Source: Actinernus sp. WN-2022 (taxonomy: Eukaryota; Cnidaria; Anthozoa; Actiniaria; Actinernidae). From it: a stretch of DNA of 64,000 nucleotides. Where the stretch lies: positions 22,218,026 to 22,282,025 of the forward strand of contig JAOWCC010001751.1 of assembly GCA_030867875.1 (NCBI GenBank), written 5' to 3'. Below the pieces are notes generated by a model. The model worked only from the letters and a program-made list of their open reading frames with translations, did not search any database and was not told where the DNA came from. Shown here piece after piece: positions 12,232 to 23,700 of the stretch (its first letter is position 1; every line of letters starts with the position of its first letter). The translations under genes were made by a program, and so were the position numbers.

Positions 12232-12691
12232 TAGCTAATAGGTTTCAACACTAGAAGTAGTGCGCAGCGGGGAATGCTCAACTTATTAGCGCCACCAAGT
12301 GGTGACAGTTTTGCAATTACCACAGTTCCACTAAAACCACATATGCCTGTATTCAGATTACACTCCGTGAACTGACTCCCTGCCGATTCAGGTTCACCAA
12401 ATGTACCTAATCGGCAGGGAGTCCACTTTCTGAAAGCCACGACCCTCGTTACTGTAGTTTCGGGACTATTGTTTGCGGTAACAAAACCATGTGTAAATTT
12501 AAAAATATCTACGTAACTTATAACCAACAGAAATAATTCCTATTTTAGCATCGTAACCAGCAAGTTGACAGTTATGGCGACTGTGGGAAAATAAACTCTT
12601 ATTTTGGTGGCTTTCTCTTATATATTGGCGTACTCCTGTGAAACATTTAGGGCATCACGCCTCGCAAGGCAAGACTCCAAACGGAACTGTG

Positions 12692-12901
12692 TAGACTGCG
12701 AACAGTCCCTTTATTTTTCTTGGTCTCTGGTCTCGAAAAACGATATGATGTTTTGGCCGAGCGCGGATTGGGCGCGTCCCTCCTCCCCCCACCCTCCTAC
12801 CCTCCGGGGAGTTCGTTCGCGCCCAATCCACGCCAAAACATCGTTTTTCAAGTTTTTCGTGACCAGAGACCAAGTAAAATAAAGGGACTGTTCGCAGCCT
12901 A
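12692..12901. mobile_element. Foldback element with 9 bp target duplication (Mutator-like)
   Basis: A 210 bp element whose arms, starting TAGRCTGCGAACAGTCCC, are inverted repeats over almost their full length (about 95 bp each). It is flanked by the 9 bp direct repeat GGAACTGTG at 12683-12691 and 12902-12910. A 9 bp duplication with long TIRs fits the Mutator superfamily. Overlapping open frames on both strands are mirror translations of the arms, not genes. Confidence 0.75.
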
Positions 12902-13261
12902 GGAACTGTGAGGAGGCCTGATGCCAGGATTATTGGAAGGGATTCTCTCACCCGTCAACTTATATTTCTATTGTCACAATTAACTTACTTTTATTACCCA
13001 TACTTTTATTAATACTTATACATAATATTATGATTTATTAATTTATTATTTCTAAATGCCAAATATCATGATGTAACTTATATGTAAGCTTAATGTCAAT
13101 TATTTTTCTCTTAAGAATATGTAGTTCAAATTATTATTCCTATTTAATTTCTATTTTATTCAAATAATGTAGTTGGTGTACTCCTTGAAACGAACAATGC
13201 CGTCACTAAGATCGGCCACTTGTCATATAGATGACAAAGTTGATAACTTAGCCTGGCAGTT

Positions 13262-14568
13262 AAGTTCCTGGATTTGCTGGACTTTTTTAATCGTTGTCAA
13301 CACATTAAAGTTCCGACGCACAAGGGCAATCATATTTTAGACCTTATGATAACAAGAAATGACGAGTCGATTGCTGTGAACTTCTATGTTTATTTTTTTT
13401 AATTTTAATTTTTTAATTTTTTAATTTATTTAAGGATTTAGCATAACATGCATGGTGCAGAAACAAAAGGACACGAAGTCCCCTACAAGGTTTAAGCACC
13501 AGTGACCCAGCCCACAATAAAACCCGATCACACCCGTCCCCAGTTACACCCTTGGATTAAGATAATATAGTAAAGCAAAGATAATAATAAAGCAAAAGAA
13601 GGATCTAGCAAGAACAGATAATAAAAGCATTGGTACGACGACACTTAGGACTATGTGAAGGATCCTGTAATCTCTGATTATCACACGGTACTTCATTGTA
13701 ACTTGCATGATGCTGAAAAAACCACAAGTACTAGGCAGCTGATTTCGTATCGCCAGCTCCGTTCTATTGACATTGCTCAGTTTCGTCAAGATCTTGGGAA
13801 TTCAGGTTTACTAACGTCATCTCCTACAAGTGTAACAGAAGCCGCTGAGCAGTATGACCGTGTTTTGTCTGGGCGCCTGTTTGATTGCAGAAGCATTGCG
13901 GGTATATACTTCATGGTAGTATTCCGTTCCATATAGTCTCCCTGCATAATCATTTTCTCTACTGTTTTACAGTATTATGCAGGGAGACTATATGGAACGG
14001 AACACTACCATGAAGTATATACCCGAATTGTCACCTTGTGTCATTCCTCCTCATGGTACTCGGACGAGATTGCTGCTGAGAAAACTCTTCGCCGTATACG
14101 TAAACTGAAGCGTCGCTGGCGTCGATCTTAGCTTGTGGCTGATAGACAGCTGTCGTCATCAATGTAGTCGAGTGAACAGTTTGATATTTAATTCTAAAGT
14201 TTAATTTAATTCTAATATTAATATTTAATTCTAAAAATTTAATTCTAAAGTTATTCAAGAGAGTCAGTCTGATCAGAAGTCACTGTTTCTGAGTATTGAC
14301 AAGCTACTTTACAGAAAAACAGCTGTCTACTTTCCGAAGTGTGAGTCTACAGAGGTTCTTGTCAATACATTTGTTGACTTTTTTTACGGATAAGATCTTG
14401 AAGATTAGGAATAATTTATTTTCTGACACTGTGAATGTATGTTATGACACTAGTCATTGTCAGTCTGAACTGAGTAAATTTGCCCCGGTCTCTGACAATG
14501 AACTTTCTGACCTTATTGAATATGTATATTCTGCCGAGGATAGATCATTAACGATATTTAGCTTCTGA
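13262..14568 (+). pseudogene. Degenerate CR1/L2-like LINE ORF2 (endonuclease to start of RT)
   Basis: Collinear plus-strand pieces read as one decayed non-LTR ORF2. Positions 13262-13382 give the end of an AP endonuclease domain (PTHKGNHILDLMIT). Positions 13658-13890 give the linker with VISDYHTV and LRSIDIAQFRQDL. Positions 14026-14130 give SSWYSDEIAAEKTLRRIR and a basic tract. Positions 14243-14568 give the pre-RT region with VNTFVDFFTDKILKIRN. An AT-rich insertion (about 13383-13657) and a palindrome (13899-14025) interrupt it, and there are frameshifts. Family placement is by motif recall only. Confidence 0.7.
13899..14025. repeat. Palindrome with 52 bp arms inside the LINE relic
   Basis: Positions 13899-13950 and 13974-14025 are reverse complements with one mismatch, separated by a 23 bp loop. 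The arms belong to LINE-like sequence, so the structure probably arose by an inverted duplication within the retroelement copy rather than being a transposon end. Confidence 0.85.
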
Positions 14569-15409
14569 CTAGAGGGGTATAAAGCGATTGTGACTCAAGA
14601 CTTCCATAAAACACCGTTCTAGCGACCTGAACACAAATAGGACAACAAAACAACTTCAAGTAAGTCTTCCCCTTTTATTTACCTTGATTACAGAAGATCT
14701 GTAACTAAATTTACGTCATAATTATTCCGAGTTAACGGAAGAACTCCCATACAAACCTTGTACTATGAATTCACTGCTTCGATATTTACTGTTTTTAACT
14801 ACATAGTCAGAAATTGGGCAGCCTGTGATTCGCCCCATGTAAGGGTGAATCCAGGGCACTGGTGGATTCCGGATTCCTACCTTCTGGACTTCCGGATTCC
14901 TGCCTCCTGGATTCCGGATTTCTTCCTCCTGGAATCCGGATTCCAAATTATACAAATCGGATTCCAGTATGCTTTGGCTGTCATTTAAATTTCAGCTATA
15001 TATCATATATAGCTTCGCTTTTAATAACGTGATGCCAATGAAAAACACAGTAGTCATTTGCATCCACAGTGAGTGAATTCAGACCTCACAGACTATGTTA
15101 TACTTCACTATAGATAAATCTATGTCCACTTTTAATTATTTAGACATGTTCTAGTCAGGTCCAATGATGAACAAGTAGTAACCTCTTTTGTGCAACGAGA
15201 GACATTCACACTTTACATATATTAATCAATTGATACTAAGTTAAAAATATAGTATATTTCAGCTTACATTCGCGTCAATTTAGAACATCAATCCTTCTGA
15301 ATTAAGCACTCCCAAAAGCCTATTCAGATATTGCTGGGGTGGCTCAACATCCTTCTGCGTGCATGGATACTTACGATTTGATGACACACTCGCAACAACG
15401 AGACAATAT
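14569..15409. repeat. No gene; short GGATTCCGGATTCCT repeats at 14862-14945
   Basis: Between 14862 and 14945 the phrases GGATTCCGGATTCCT and CTGGATTCCGGATT recur about every 24 bp, giving mirror-image open frames on both strands. The rest of the stretch shows no recognisable feature. Confidence 0.6.
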
Positions 15410-15413
15410 CAGG

Positions 15414-16500
15414 TTAACGCCGCCTAGTCCCGGTGATGATCTGGAACTCGCGTCGTTCGACGACTAGTCTCTCAGCGACGGCATCCTCGAGATCCTCCAC
15501 CTCGCGTTGCTCTTCTTCATTATCGCCCTCTTCTGTCATCGTATCTCCGATGGCGATTCTGCAAAGGCGTACGTCCTCTTCTGGTGTCAGCGTATAGCAA
15601 CCAACTTCCTCGGCATTGTAGCGTTCAACTTTCCCTAGTATACATTTCGGGGAATCGGTATTGCACATTTCCCCTAAAGTGTATACTAGGTGACTGTCAT
15701 TTGTTACAAGCCACTAAAATGCGACAATTTGCTTGACAAAGTCGCCATTGCTGTCATTAACGTACACCGGCGTCCTCCTTGAGGATGGCCAACAAGTAGG
15801 GAGCAGCCTCTCTTGTGCGATTGTGCCGAATGGCAACAACATCATTATTGTAAAATACTGTTCTTACACGCACCACCTGGCCATGCCCCCGTCTAAGCCA
15901 AGAACACTACTCTCCTCACACACGTCAACAACATCTTCATTTGAGTCAGAGGGAGTGATAACGGTCGGCCTATTGCTGATGGCGTATGGCAGCGTTCATG
16001 TTAGTTCTTTTGTTTTGGCGCTAACATTTAGCGTCCTCACCCCTCTTCCATACTCTCGCGCGAAGTCTTTCAGCGCCTTCTCTTGGTTTCGTCATTAAAG
16101 AAGCGTCGCGCTTCTTTTTGGGGCGGTGGGCGATGTTTGGTGGATCCTCGTTGATTATCTTTTCAGGATAAAAGGAATTAGGGCGGCCTGTGAAGTAAGA
16201 AAAGTCCTTCTGTATAGATGCGCATCATGTTGTCTTCCACGCACCGTGATCTCTTGTATATCATGGTCAGCCCTCCTTTCCATGAAGCCGAACCCTCCAC
16301 AGATAGTGTTGTGAGGCTGTCGAATCTAATCTGCTTAAGAAGTGGTTCCTGGCCAATTTCAGTGAACCTATTGGCTAGCTTTGTAAAGAATTCTAAAGCA
16401 ATAGTGAAAGACTGTCGTGTATTCCTAGACGCAGTCGTATCCGGGCCATTCGTGTTCCGTTTGCCAGTCCGTTGAAGCGCCTGCCCTTCGTGGCCGTCAC
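15414..16500 (-). pseudogene. Decayed minus-strand coding relic of unknown family
   Basis: Reading the minus strand from about 16500 down gives protein-like stretches broken by stops and frameshifts. The first includes LEFFTKLANRFTEIGQEPLL and LTTLSVEGSASWKGG. The last, 15414-15668, is an 84-codon open frame ending in a very acidic tract, EEGDNEEEQREVEDLEDAV, followed by a basic end, TGTRRR. I do not recognise the family. Composition suggests a former gene or a transposon-encoded protein. The overlapping plus-strand frames at 15733-16098 and 16126-16475 look like its shadows. Confidence 0.35.
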
Positions 16501-17469
16501 AACATCTCGAACGCGCTCTAATTAAGTTGTCTTAAAACGTGCACTCGTTCTCATCTTTTGCTTTCTTGTCGATTCTGTTACACGTCCGCATAATTTGACA
16601 TGACTTTCTGTAGCGGTACAAGTTCAGGCGAAGTTATCATTCTAACTGCCTTGTTCCCAGCATATCGCTAACAAAAATGGTGTTTCGGAAACAGCAAAGA
16701 CCGGAAGGCTTACTCCAAGCGCATTGTATACCATCTTGATGCCCAGATATAGTTCCATACTTGTTTGCTGGCTCATGATCACTGTTTCCCTTAAGTATTT
16801 GTTCTTCAGAACGATCAACGTATTATAATATAACTCGTCCGTGTCAAAGTTGCTTGTCACTGTATGTTCATTTATTGACAACTGACTCCCGCATGCAATG
16901 TGGATCGAATAAACAAATGTTATAAATTAGTCTTAGAGCGGCTAGCTTGGTCTATTTATATCGCCGACTCAAGGTCGGCTTGGGTGGTTATTTCTAGTGC
17001 TGTGTTAGCCACTTAGGCTAGGGGCACGGAAGTCGACGGCTGCAAAGTTGGTGATTCTGGCATTTTGAGGGAACGATAAGTTCGAAAGTTGGTGACGATT
17101 GTATTGCTCTACTTTCCCACGCAGCGTACACTTTTTTTTGTTTTCATAGTAGACTAGTACATTTATATCAAACACAAACATAAAATCACAGTTCATTCTG
17201 GTTAAATATGCATGACTGAAGTTTTTTTCTTTTCTTTCCCGCTCGACGTAGACATACATAGTTTTCCACTGAGTTTTATAGCTCATGCAGATCGATACCA
17301 ACACACATTTTTCCCTTTTACTTATTCTAATTGTCGCGTGGCGTTGTCATGTCATAAAAAGTTATTTTAAGATCGAATCGTTGATAAATATAGACTTGAT
17401 GGTCACATCACGCGCCAAGTAACAATAATCTATAGGTCAGGTGGTCAGATAAATTGATAGCCTGGGGGT

Positions 17470-19909
17470 CCCTGTACCAAAGTTGAAGACCTGCCGCAGA
17501 CTTGCAACAGGTCTTCCTAATGACTGTATCAGCGAAATGTAGGCGAGCTGCAGGTTAAAGTAGATGTCTGCAAGACTGTCCTTGGTCTGCTGCAGACGAG
17601 CGTTGAAGTCAGTGTGGACTTTTGTCTGCTCCACGTCTGCAGATTAACGTGCCGGCAGGTCTGCTGCAGATGAGAGTTGAAGCTGTGTGGACTTTTTGTC
17701 TGCTCCACGTCTGCAGACTAACGCGATGCTGCAGGTCTGCTGCAGACGAGCGTTGAAGTTGTGTGGACTTTTGTCTGTTCCGTGTCTGTAGATTAACGTG
17801 CTGTAGGTCTACTGCAGACGAACGTCGAAGTAGGTGTGGACTTAAATTGTCTGTTCCACGTACGTATATATACAACGCCAAGATGGCTTGACCAACGCTG
17901 ATTCCGGCTATTTTTGTTGACTAACAAGTCATACTGAAGTCATGTATCCAAATTCGTTTTGTACCATAGTTTCAATGACTTCAAGAGCTTTGCTGCTTCC
18001 AAACGTGTTACATACGGAAAATGTGATCATGTGCACTTCACATCACGCACGCTCAGTTGAAGCAATAATTAACACTGAAATCGTTATAAGAGTGTCCGCT
18101 GAGTGAACACAAAAACTTGCATCATGTAGAACGATGGGCTCTTCATTGATTTAGTGGTTTTTATGCCCTGGGGTTTAAAGAGAGAATAAATATTTGTTAT
18201 TCTTTTCTTATCAATGTGCATTCCGGGAGAAGTGTACACGGTACGCGTACCGTATAAATAAATTTGATGGATACAATTACGATATCCAATTCCAATTACG
18301 CGATAAACGGTATTCACGGTTGGGCGCCTTTTTTGGAACTTTACCAGCCGTCGATCGGTTTAGTTTGCACATTTATTCAACTAAACAAGCTAGCCGCAAA
18401 CATTTACCAATATCACTGACAACAGAAAAAGTAACGTGGACTCTAGTCTTAATATAGTGTAATCTCGAGACGATACATGTACAGTACAGCTATACAGTGG
18501 AATAAAGAAAACATCACAAAGGGCTTATGGGATGATCCTCTTTTGGGAAAGATTGTCTCGAAGAAGTGGCCTGTGATAGTTGTCAACTGACCTTGTAAGT
18601 TATATAATTTGCTCAGTTAACTGAATATAATTATTTATTGGTAATAATTTTTGCAATTTGTCTAGAAACAGTTTGTAATGTACTGCATATACATGTAGCA
18701 CGACGTACAGCAATTATACAGTGTCACACATGTACATTCACCACGGTAAACACCAGAAAAACTCAACTGAATGTGGCATGAAGTTCTCAGCATTGCATTG
18801 CTTGTCAGATATCTGTACTTCATTGCTATTATTTAACTGAAAAAGCTAGCATATATTACCTCAAACGTAGCCCCTTGTGATTAAAAAGTCATTTTTGGGG
18901 GATTTGTGATCTCTCCGGCGTCTGTCTGTCCAAGTTCCAGCTGCTTGGCACAATTATTTAGAGGAGAAAGGCCTGAAACCCAGTTTATATCCCAGCAATT
19001 GCAACATTGCAGGATTTAGGTCAACAAAACAACATGGCTGTCGTGTGGAAGTTTCAGAGTTCATGGAGGTTTCTTTTCTCATCTCTGACTGACTCCCTTT
19101 CAATGTCTAGATAGGCAATAAATTTAGCCTACTTTTGCTAGAAATTCGGCATGTCTAAAACAGCTCCTATTTCCAAAATAATGCTATTTACTGTGTGTTT
19201 AAATGTTGTTCTTTCGAACTGGCTATCGGGAAAGTGTGTACCATTTCCAGCCACGATACTACAGGACATCGAACTTATAGGATTTATTGAAATCAGCGGA
19301 CAATTACAGCAACAGGCTGACTGAGATAAGAAGAGCAAGTTTTGAACTCGATTTTGGCATATTTTATCTTCAACCTTTTAAACGAAATATACATTGCTCG
19401 AAAGCACAAAACGATAATCTTTCGAAACTGGTATCGGGAGTTTATATCACAAGTTTCGTTCTTTATATATTTCTGTTTCTTTATTTTATCGCTATACATT
19501 CTTACTATTTCTTGCTGAAATTTAAATGCCCCGAAAAGTTATGCATAATGAGCTTCGCGGTCTCGTATCCCATATTTCTGGCAATGGGCATCTGTTGAAA
19601 ATATTAAATTGACCTTTGGGGTCATTCTCCATATCATGCACAGTATTTATTTCACCTGCAGCTCACCTACATTTCGCCTGTCGCTTTAATTAGCCCAGAC
19701 CTGCACAGTATGTATTTCACCTGTCGCTTTAATTAGTGCAGACCTGCACGGCCTCAAAACAGGCGAGCTATAGACCTGAAATAGGCGTACAGCAGATCTA
19801 CGACAGCCGAACTGCAGACTTGTCCTTGAAGACCTACTGAAGGTAATCTGCAGGCATCGCTGCAGGTCTGCTGCAGATAACTATGCAGACCTGCAGATTT
19901 GGTACGGGG
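17470..19909. mobile_element. Large CTGCAG-rich TIR element
   Basis: The left end CCCTGTACCAAA and right end TTTGGTACGGGG are inverted repeats with one mismatch over 12 bp. Both ends are followed inward by GTCTGCTGCAGAC-type phrases. The left subterminal part holds a tandem array (17570-17870) and the right part (about 19690-19900) holds looser copies. No transposase is seen in the 2.4 kb. The boundary is an inference because no clear target duplication is visible. Confidence 0.45.
17570..17870. repeat. About four tandem units with CTGCTGCAGACGAGCGTTGA
   Basis: Units of about 75-85 bp each contain GTCTGCTGCAGACGAGCGTTGA, TGTGGACTTTTGTCTG and CCACGTCTGCAGATTAACG, with increasing divergence to the right. 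Minus-strand open frames here are periodic translations of the array. Confidence 0.8.
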
Positions 19910-20083
19910 GAGCTCGAGTAACTTTACCCTATCCATTATACGACTAACGGAAGTGCTAGAGTATAGAATACCCCGTCACTTTCCCTGCCACTTCTGAAGC
20001 TTTGTTAGTTAGTCTTACAACAATTAAAGTTATTTTTGCAGACAATGGGTAAAATGGTGTCTATATGCATTCTCATGCGCACA

Positions 20084-20207
20084 CATCATAGCCGAAGTAT
20101 TAATAAATACCAAATGTTGGGAGACAACACTTTTCTATGTCTCGTCGTCAGAGCCGTCGAGACGAAGAAAAGTGTTTTCTTTGGTGTTTATTACTTCGGC
20201 TATGATG
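20084..20207. repeat. Imperfect palindrome upstream of gene A
   Basis: CATCATAGCCGAAGTA at 20084 is mirrored by TACTTCGGCTATGATG ending at 20207, and AACACTTTTC is mirrored by GAAAAGTGTT closer to the centre. ATGGGTAAAA and GTTACCCATTT lie further out. It is probably a foldback element. It ends about 225 bp before the start codon of gene A. Confidence 0.7.
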
Positions 20208-20387
20208 CAATGTTACCCATTTGAAGTATTTGAAGAATTGATTACAGTATTTCTGCTTCAGTTGTTTGGAATCATAAGTCTGTTGAAAATTCATTTCTTA
20301 AAATGGCAAATGAAGCACTAAGAATCAGTAGCTGTTGTAGACAAATAAACATTTGAGAAATCACTTACTGTTTTTCCTTTCTAAAAG

Positions 20388-20431
20388 GAGCTCAAGGGAT
20401 TTACTGAAATATTAATTAAAAAGTCACCCTC
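20388..20431 (+). promoter_or_regulatory. Probable 5'UTR segment of gene A after an intron acceptor
   Basis: TTTTTCCTTTCTAAAAG just upstream looks like a polypyrimidine tract with an acceptor AG at 20386-20387. The following 44 bases (GAGCTCAAGGGATTTACTG onward) are nearly identical to 58487-58530 before gene B. Conservation of both the tract and the leader suggests a spliced 5'UTR exon. The donor was not identified. Confidence 0.4.
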
Positions 20432-20728
20432 ATGGCTGAAACAGAAGAAAAACAACCAATGACCGAAATAGAAGACAGGAAACAACCTAAATATAGTCTG
20501 CCCATGAGCGAAGAAAACGCTTCTTCCGCATCTCCCAAGATCGGACTCGCCTTCTCCGGCGGTGGTATCAGGTCAGCGGCCTTCTGCTCCGGTGTCTTGC
20601 GTAGAATGCTACAGAAGTCCGTCCCAGTGGACTACCTTAGCTGTGTTTCAGGAGGAGGCTACACGGGCACTTCTTACTTAGACTGGAAGTTCCGTAACGA
20701 ACAGCGAGACGATCCAGCATGGCACAAG
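20432..20728 (+). CDS. Gene A exon 1 (start codon, nucleophile Ser)
   Basis: Ninety-nine codons from ATG to a GT donor at 20729, phase 0. The first 33 residues are polar and acidic and look disordered. The catalytic region begins at SPKIGLAFSGGGIRSA. The last 198 bases differ from gene B exon 1 at only two positions, both synonymous-looking. Confidence 0.85.
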
Positions 20729-23700
20729 GTTCGTATCTCCATTAATTGTGCGTCATATAAAGAGAGGACTGGCCTTAGAAGTATATAATGTATATCATGT
20801 ATATTATTCTTTTTGAGGGATAGCTGTTTTTCCACTCCCGACTCGTCCATTAACGCCGGTGAATATTTAGCTAGCATCGCCGCATGACTAACGCAGATAA
20901 AAAGTCATAACTATCAAACACCGAGGAAATGGAAGCCATGCATCGCACTTTCCATGAAGTAATCTATATACCAGGCCTAACTCACATCTAGATCGGTAAA
21001 TGAAGGTTGAAGAAAGCACAGCATGTATCTGAAAGTACTGTAAACTTTTTCGAAGATTTGTTACCGAACTACTCTGTATTTCACCACAGGAATATTTTGA
21101 GCACATACGCAGTAGAGCAGGCCTGTTGTGTAATTGGCAGAAGCCGTTGGTAGGGATACTAGACACGCTGATGCTACTCGTATTGGTACTAATAGTTACC
21201 ATGGTAATGCCATTCATGATCTGGTTTTCCTGCGCCATCCCTCTCTCCTATGTTGTGGATTATGTCTTTGGAGACATCGTGCGAGCTGAGGTAAAGACTT
21301 ACAATCGTTAGTTCTTTGATAAGCGACTGGCGAACAGTATACTTCACCGACAGGTTAGCTATAGGATTGCGTAAAAAAGCGCATGCTAACTACTGTGACA
21401 AGCGAGTTGCAGGTGACGTTGCGAGCACACTCTCCAATAAAAGTTTAATTTAACCAGTCGCAAATTAAAGTGCCTATAAGCCCCAGCCAGTTATCTTTGA
21501 TTTAAAAGTCAAACTGGAAAACAAAATGACTGACATAGGAAAAACAATAATTGTAGTCTGCCAATTTCGTTTATTAAGGAATCAAATTTCAATGACGTCA
21601 TTTAAGGGATAACCTATATATAGTTCCTCTTGCAGTTTTTATGTCAGCTCCACTTATTAAAATATCTTTATCTCAGATTGTAAGTATTGAATGTCTGACA
21701 CCTGAAACACAACTGTATAAATCGTGAAGAAATTCAATGTTATGACTCAATTCATTTTCAACTCATTTGCATAAAGTCCCTTAAATGACGTCATTTCAAG
21801 GATTTGTTATGCTTTTTATAGCAATAATCTTGCAATAATACAACCATAAATCGCCCAAAAATGGTTGAACAAGATTTAAAGCTCTTTACTGCGCCCAATT
21901 AAATGATTTCTGGGTAGGGCTTATAGGCACTTTAAGTAAAACAGTAGTGCGGTTTGAAGCCTAAAACTTGAGTCAGTAGTGGACCGTTATACGAGTTTCC
22001 ATTTCATGAGCGTGAATGGTAGCTGTGCTCTGGTTTGTTTTGGCCATCTCAGGTCTGCTTCACTTTTATCTCAGTTCCTTGAAATTCCTTTTTTTTCAAC
22101 CAAAAGCTTGCAAGAATATTCATAATCTACCTTTAGTCTTTTGTTCCGTAACAATACACCACATAAAGCGGGTGGGACGGTATGATGTCATCAACATCAC
22201 CGGAAGTAAATGTAAATAAAGAAGACGGCGCACAGCTCTTTAGGGGTCTAAGTTTGAGGTTCTTGATCACAACGCGAAGATATTTTTATCAAATTTTAAT
22301 ACATTTTCTGAACAAAGGACATCTTAAAGATGGCTTTGAGCCCAAATGCGTTTTTCACTCGAGTATCCCAAATGACTGAAAAAAATTCTTATGGCTCCTA
22401 TTTAATATCTCCCTCCACTTTCCCTTCTTTACTTGATTCTCCCTTGAAGTAATTCATACTTTGACATATTGTCGCTTTTAATTGAAGTATTAAAGGGTAG
22501 CCCGGCAACTGGAGCAAAAGGAAATTTATTTTCCTTTAGCTGCTCGATTTACGTAGTAATAGAGGTAGCAACGACGGTTAAAAAGCATTTTCAATGTCAC
22601 TGAATAGCTATAGAATAACCATGTTCTTTTGTTTATAGGTAGTAGTCTTTCAGTACAATATTAGTTCCAGCGAATCAGTGACAGGGGTATACTCCGCCGG
22701 CGGTGGGTTAAAGCGTATCATCCTCTTCACTGCCACCATTTCCCTTTATGTGATCTTCTACATCGTTGCCACGAAAAGGAGGAATGGTTATCTTTTGCTC
22801 CTCTCTAGCATATTTGGCTTCATATTCGCCTTGACCATTATTCCATGGTTCATCTGGATCTTTCTCCGGTTCACATCCTTTATAGTCCAAGCGTTGGTCA
22901 TCATATTCAGTGTCTTCTTTTGGTATTTATTCCCCGTATCTAGAAGCAAAGCATCAATGGTTATGATCATCTATTCATATGGATACGCAGTGTACTGGAG
23001 GGTCTACAGGGTCACAGTTTTGGGTTTGGCATATGACAACAGGCTCTTTATCATCCTGATGTTCATCTCCGTGCTGATCTCATGGATTGCACCGATACTT
23101 GGAATGATACAACAGCGGGCCGCATTCGTTTACAACAGGTACACACATAAAATATTTTATTACATTTTTAGGGGTCGATATCAGTGTGATAAATCCGTGA
23201 ATAAAATCCGTATGAAGGTTCGATCGCAATATGACATTAAAAACTCGTGAATAAAAACGATATCAAGCTCTTAACATGTAATAATCTATATATATTTTAG
23301 CAAGAGACCAACATCCAAGAGAACATAACTCCGTATCCCATGATAATCCATCCCGATCTATTTATAGCGTAGCTCCAAGATGGCCACCCAACAACTGAGA
23401 TATCCATCCCAGAGTGCACTGCGACGGCGGGGTTGCGATTTTGTCTATTGACTTTGGGTCAGATGAAGAAATTAAAACTTCGCACTCTCGAGTAAATATT
23501 ACGAAGATCCTGAGAAAGTTAACTTCAAAAACTCATGCATAAGTAATGAGCATTTAGTCCTATCAGATCAAGCAAATCAGTCACGTGTATGTTTCTAAGT
23601 ACCTCGTAAAAGCTCATATCATTTCTAAAAGCCGTTGGCGAAAATTTGATTTGCCCTCGGAGGAGAGCGGCGCTGATTAAATATACCATACATATGATAA

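Noticed and set aside
12604..12951. Overlapping plus and minus genes of 60-98 codons
   Set aside because: They are mirror translations of the foldback element at 12692-12901 and its flanks.
17437..17881. Minus-strand repetitive protein genes
   Set aside because: They are periodic translations of the CTGCAG tandem array.
22678..23250. A 190-codon open frame as a separate membrane protein gene
   Set aside because: It starts at GTG and is the inside of gene A exon 3; the last 37 codons run into intron 3 past a GT donor whose position and phase match gene B.
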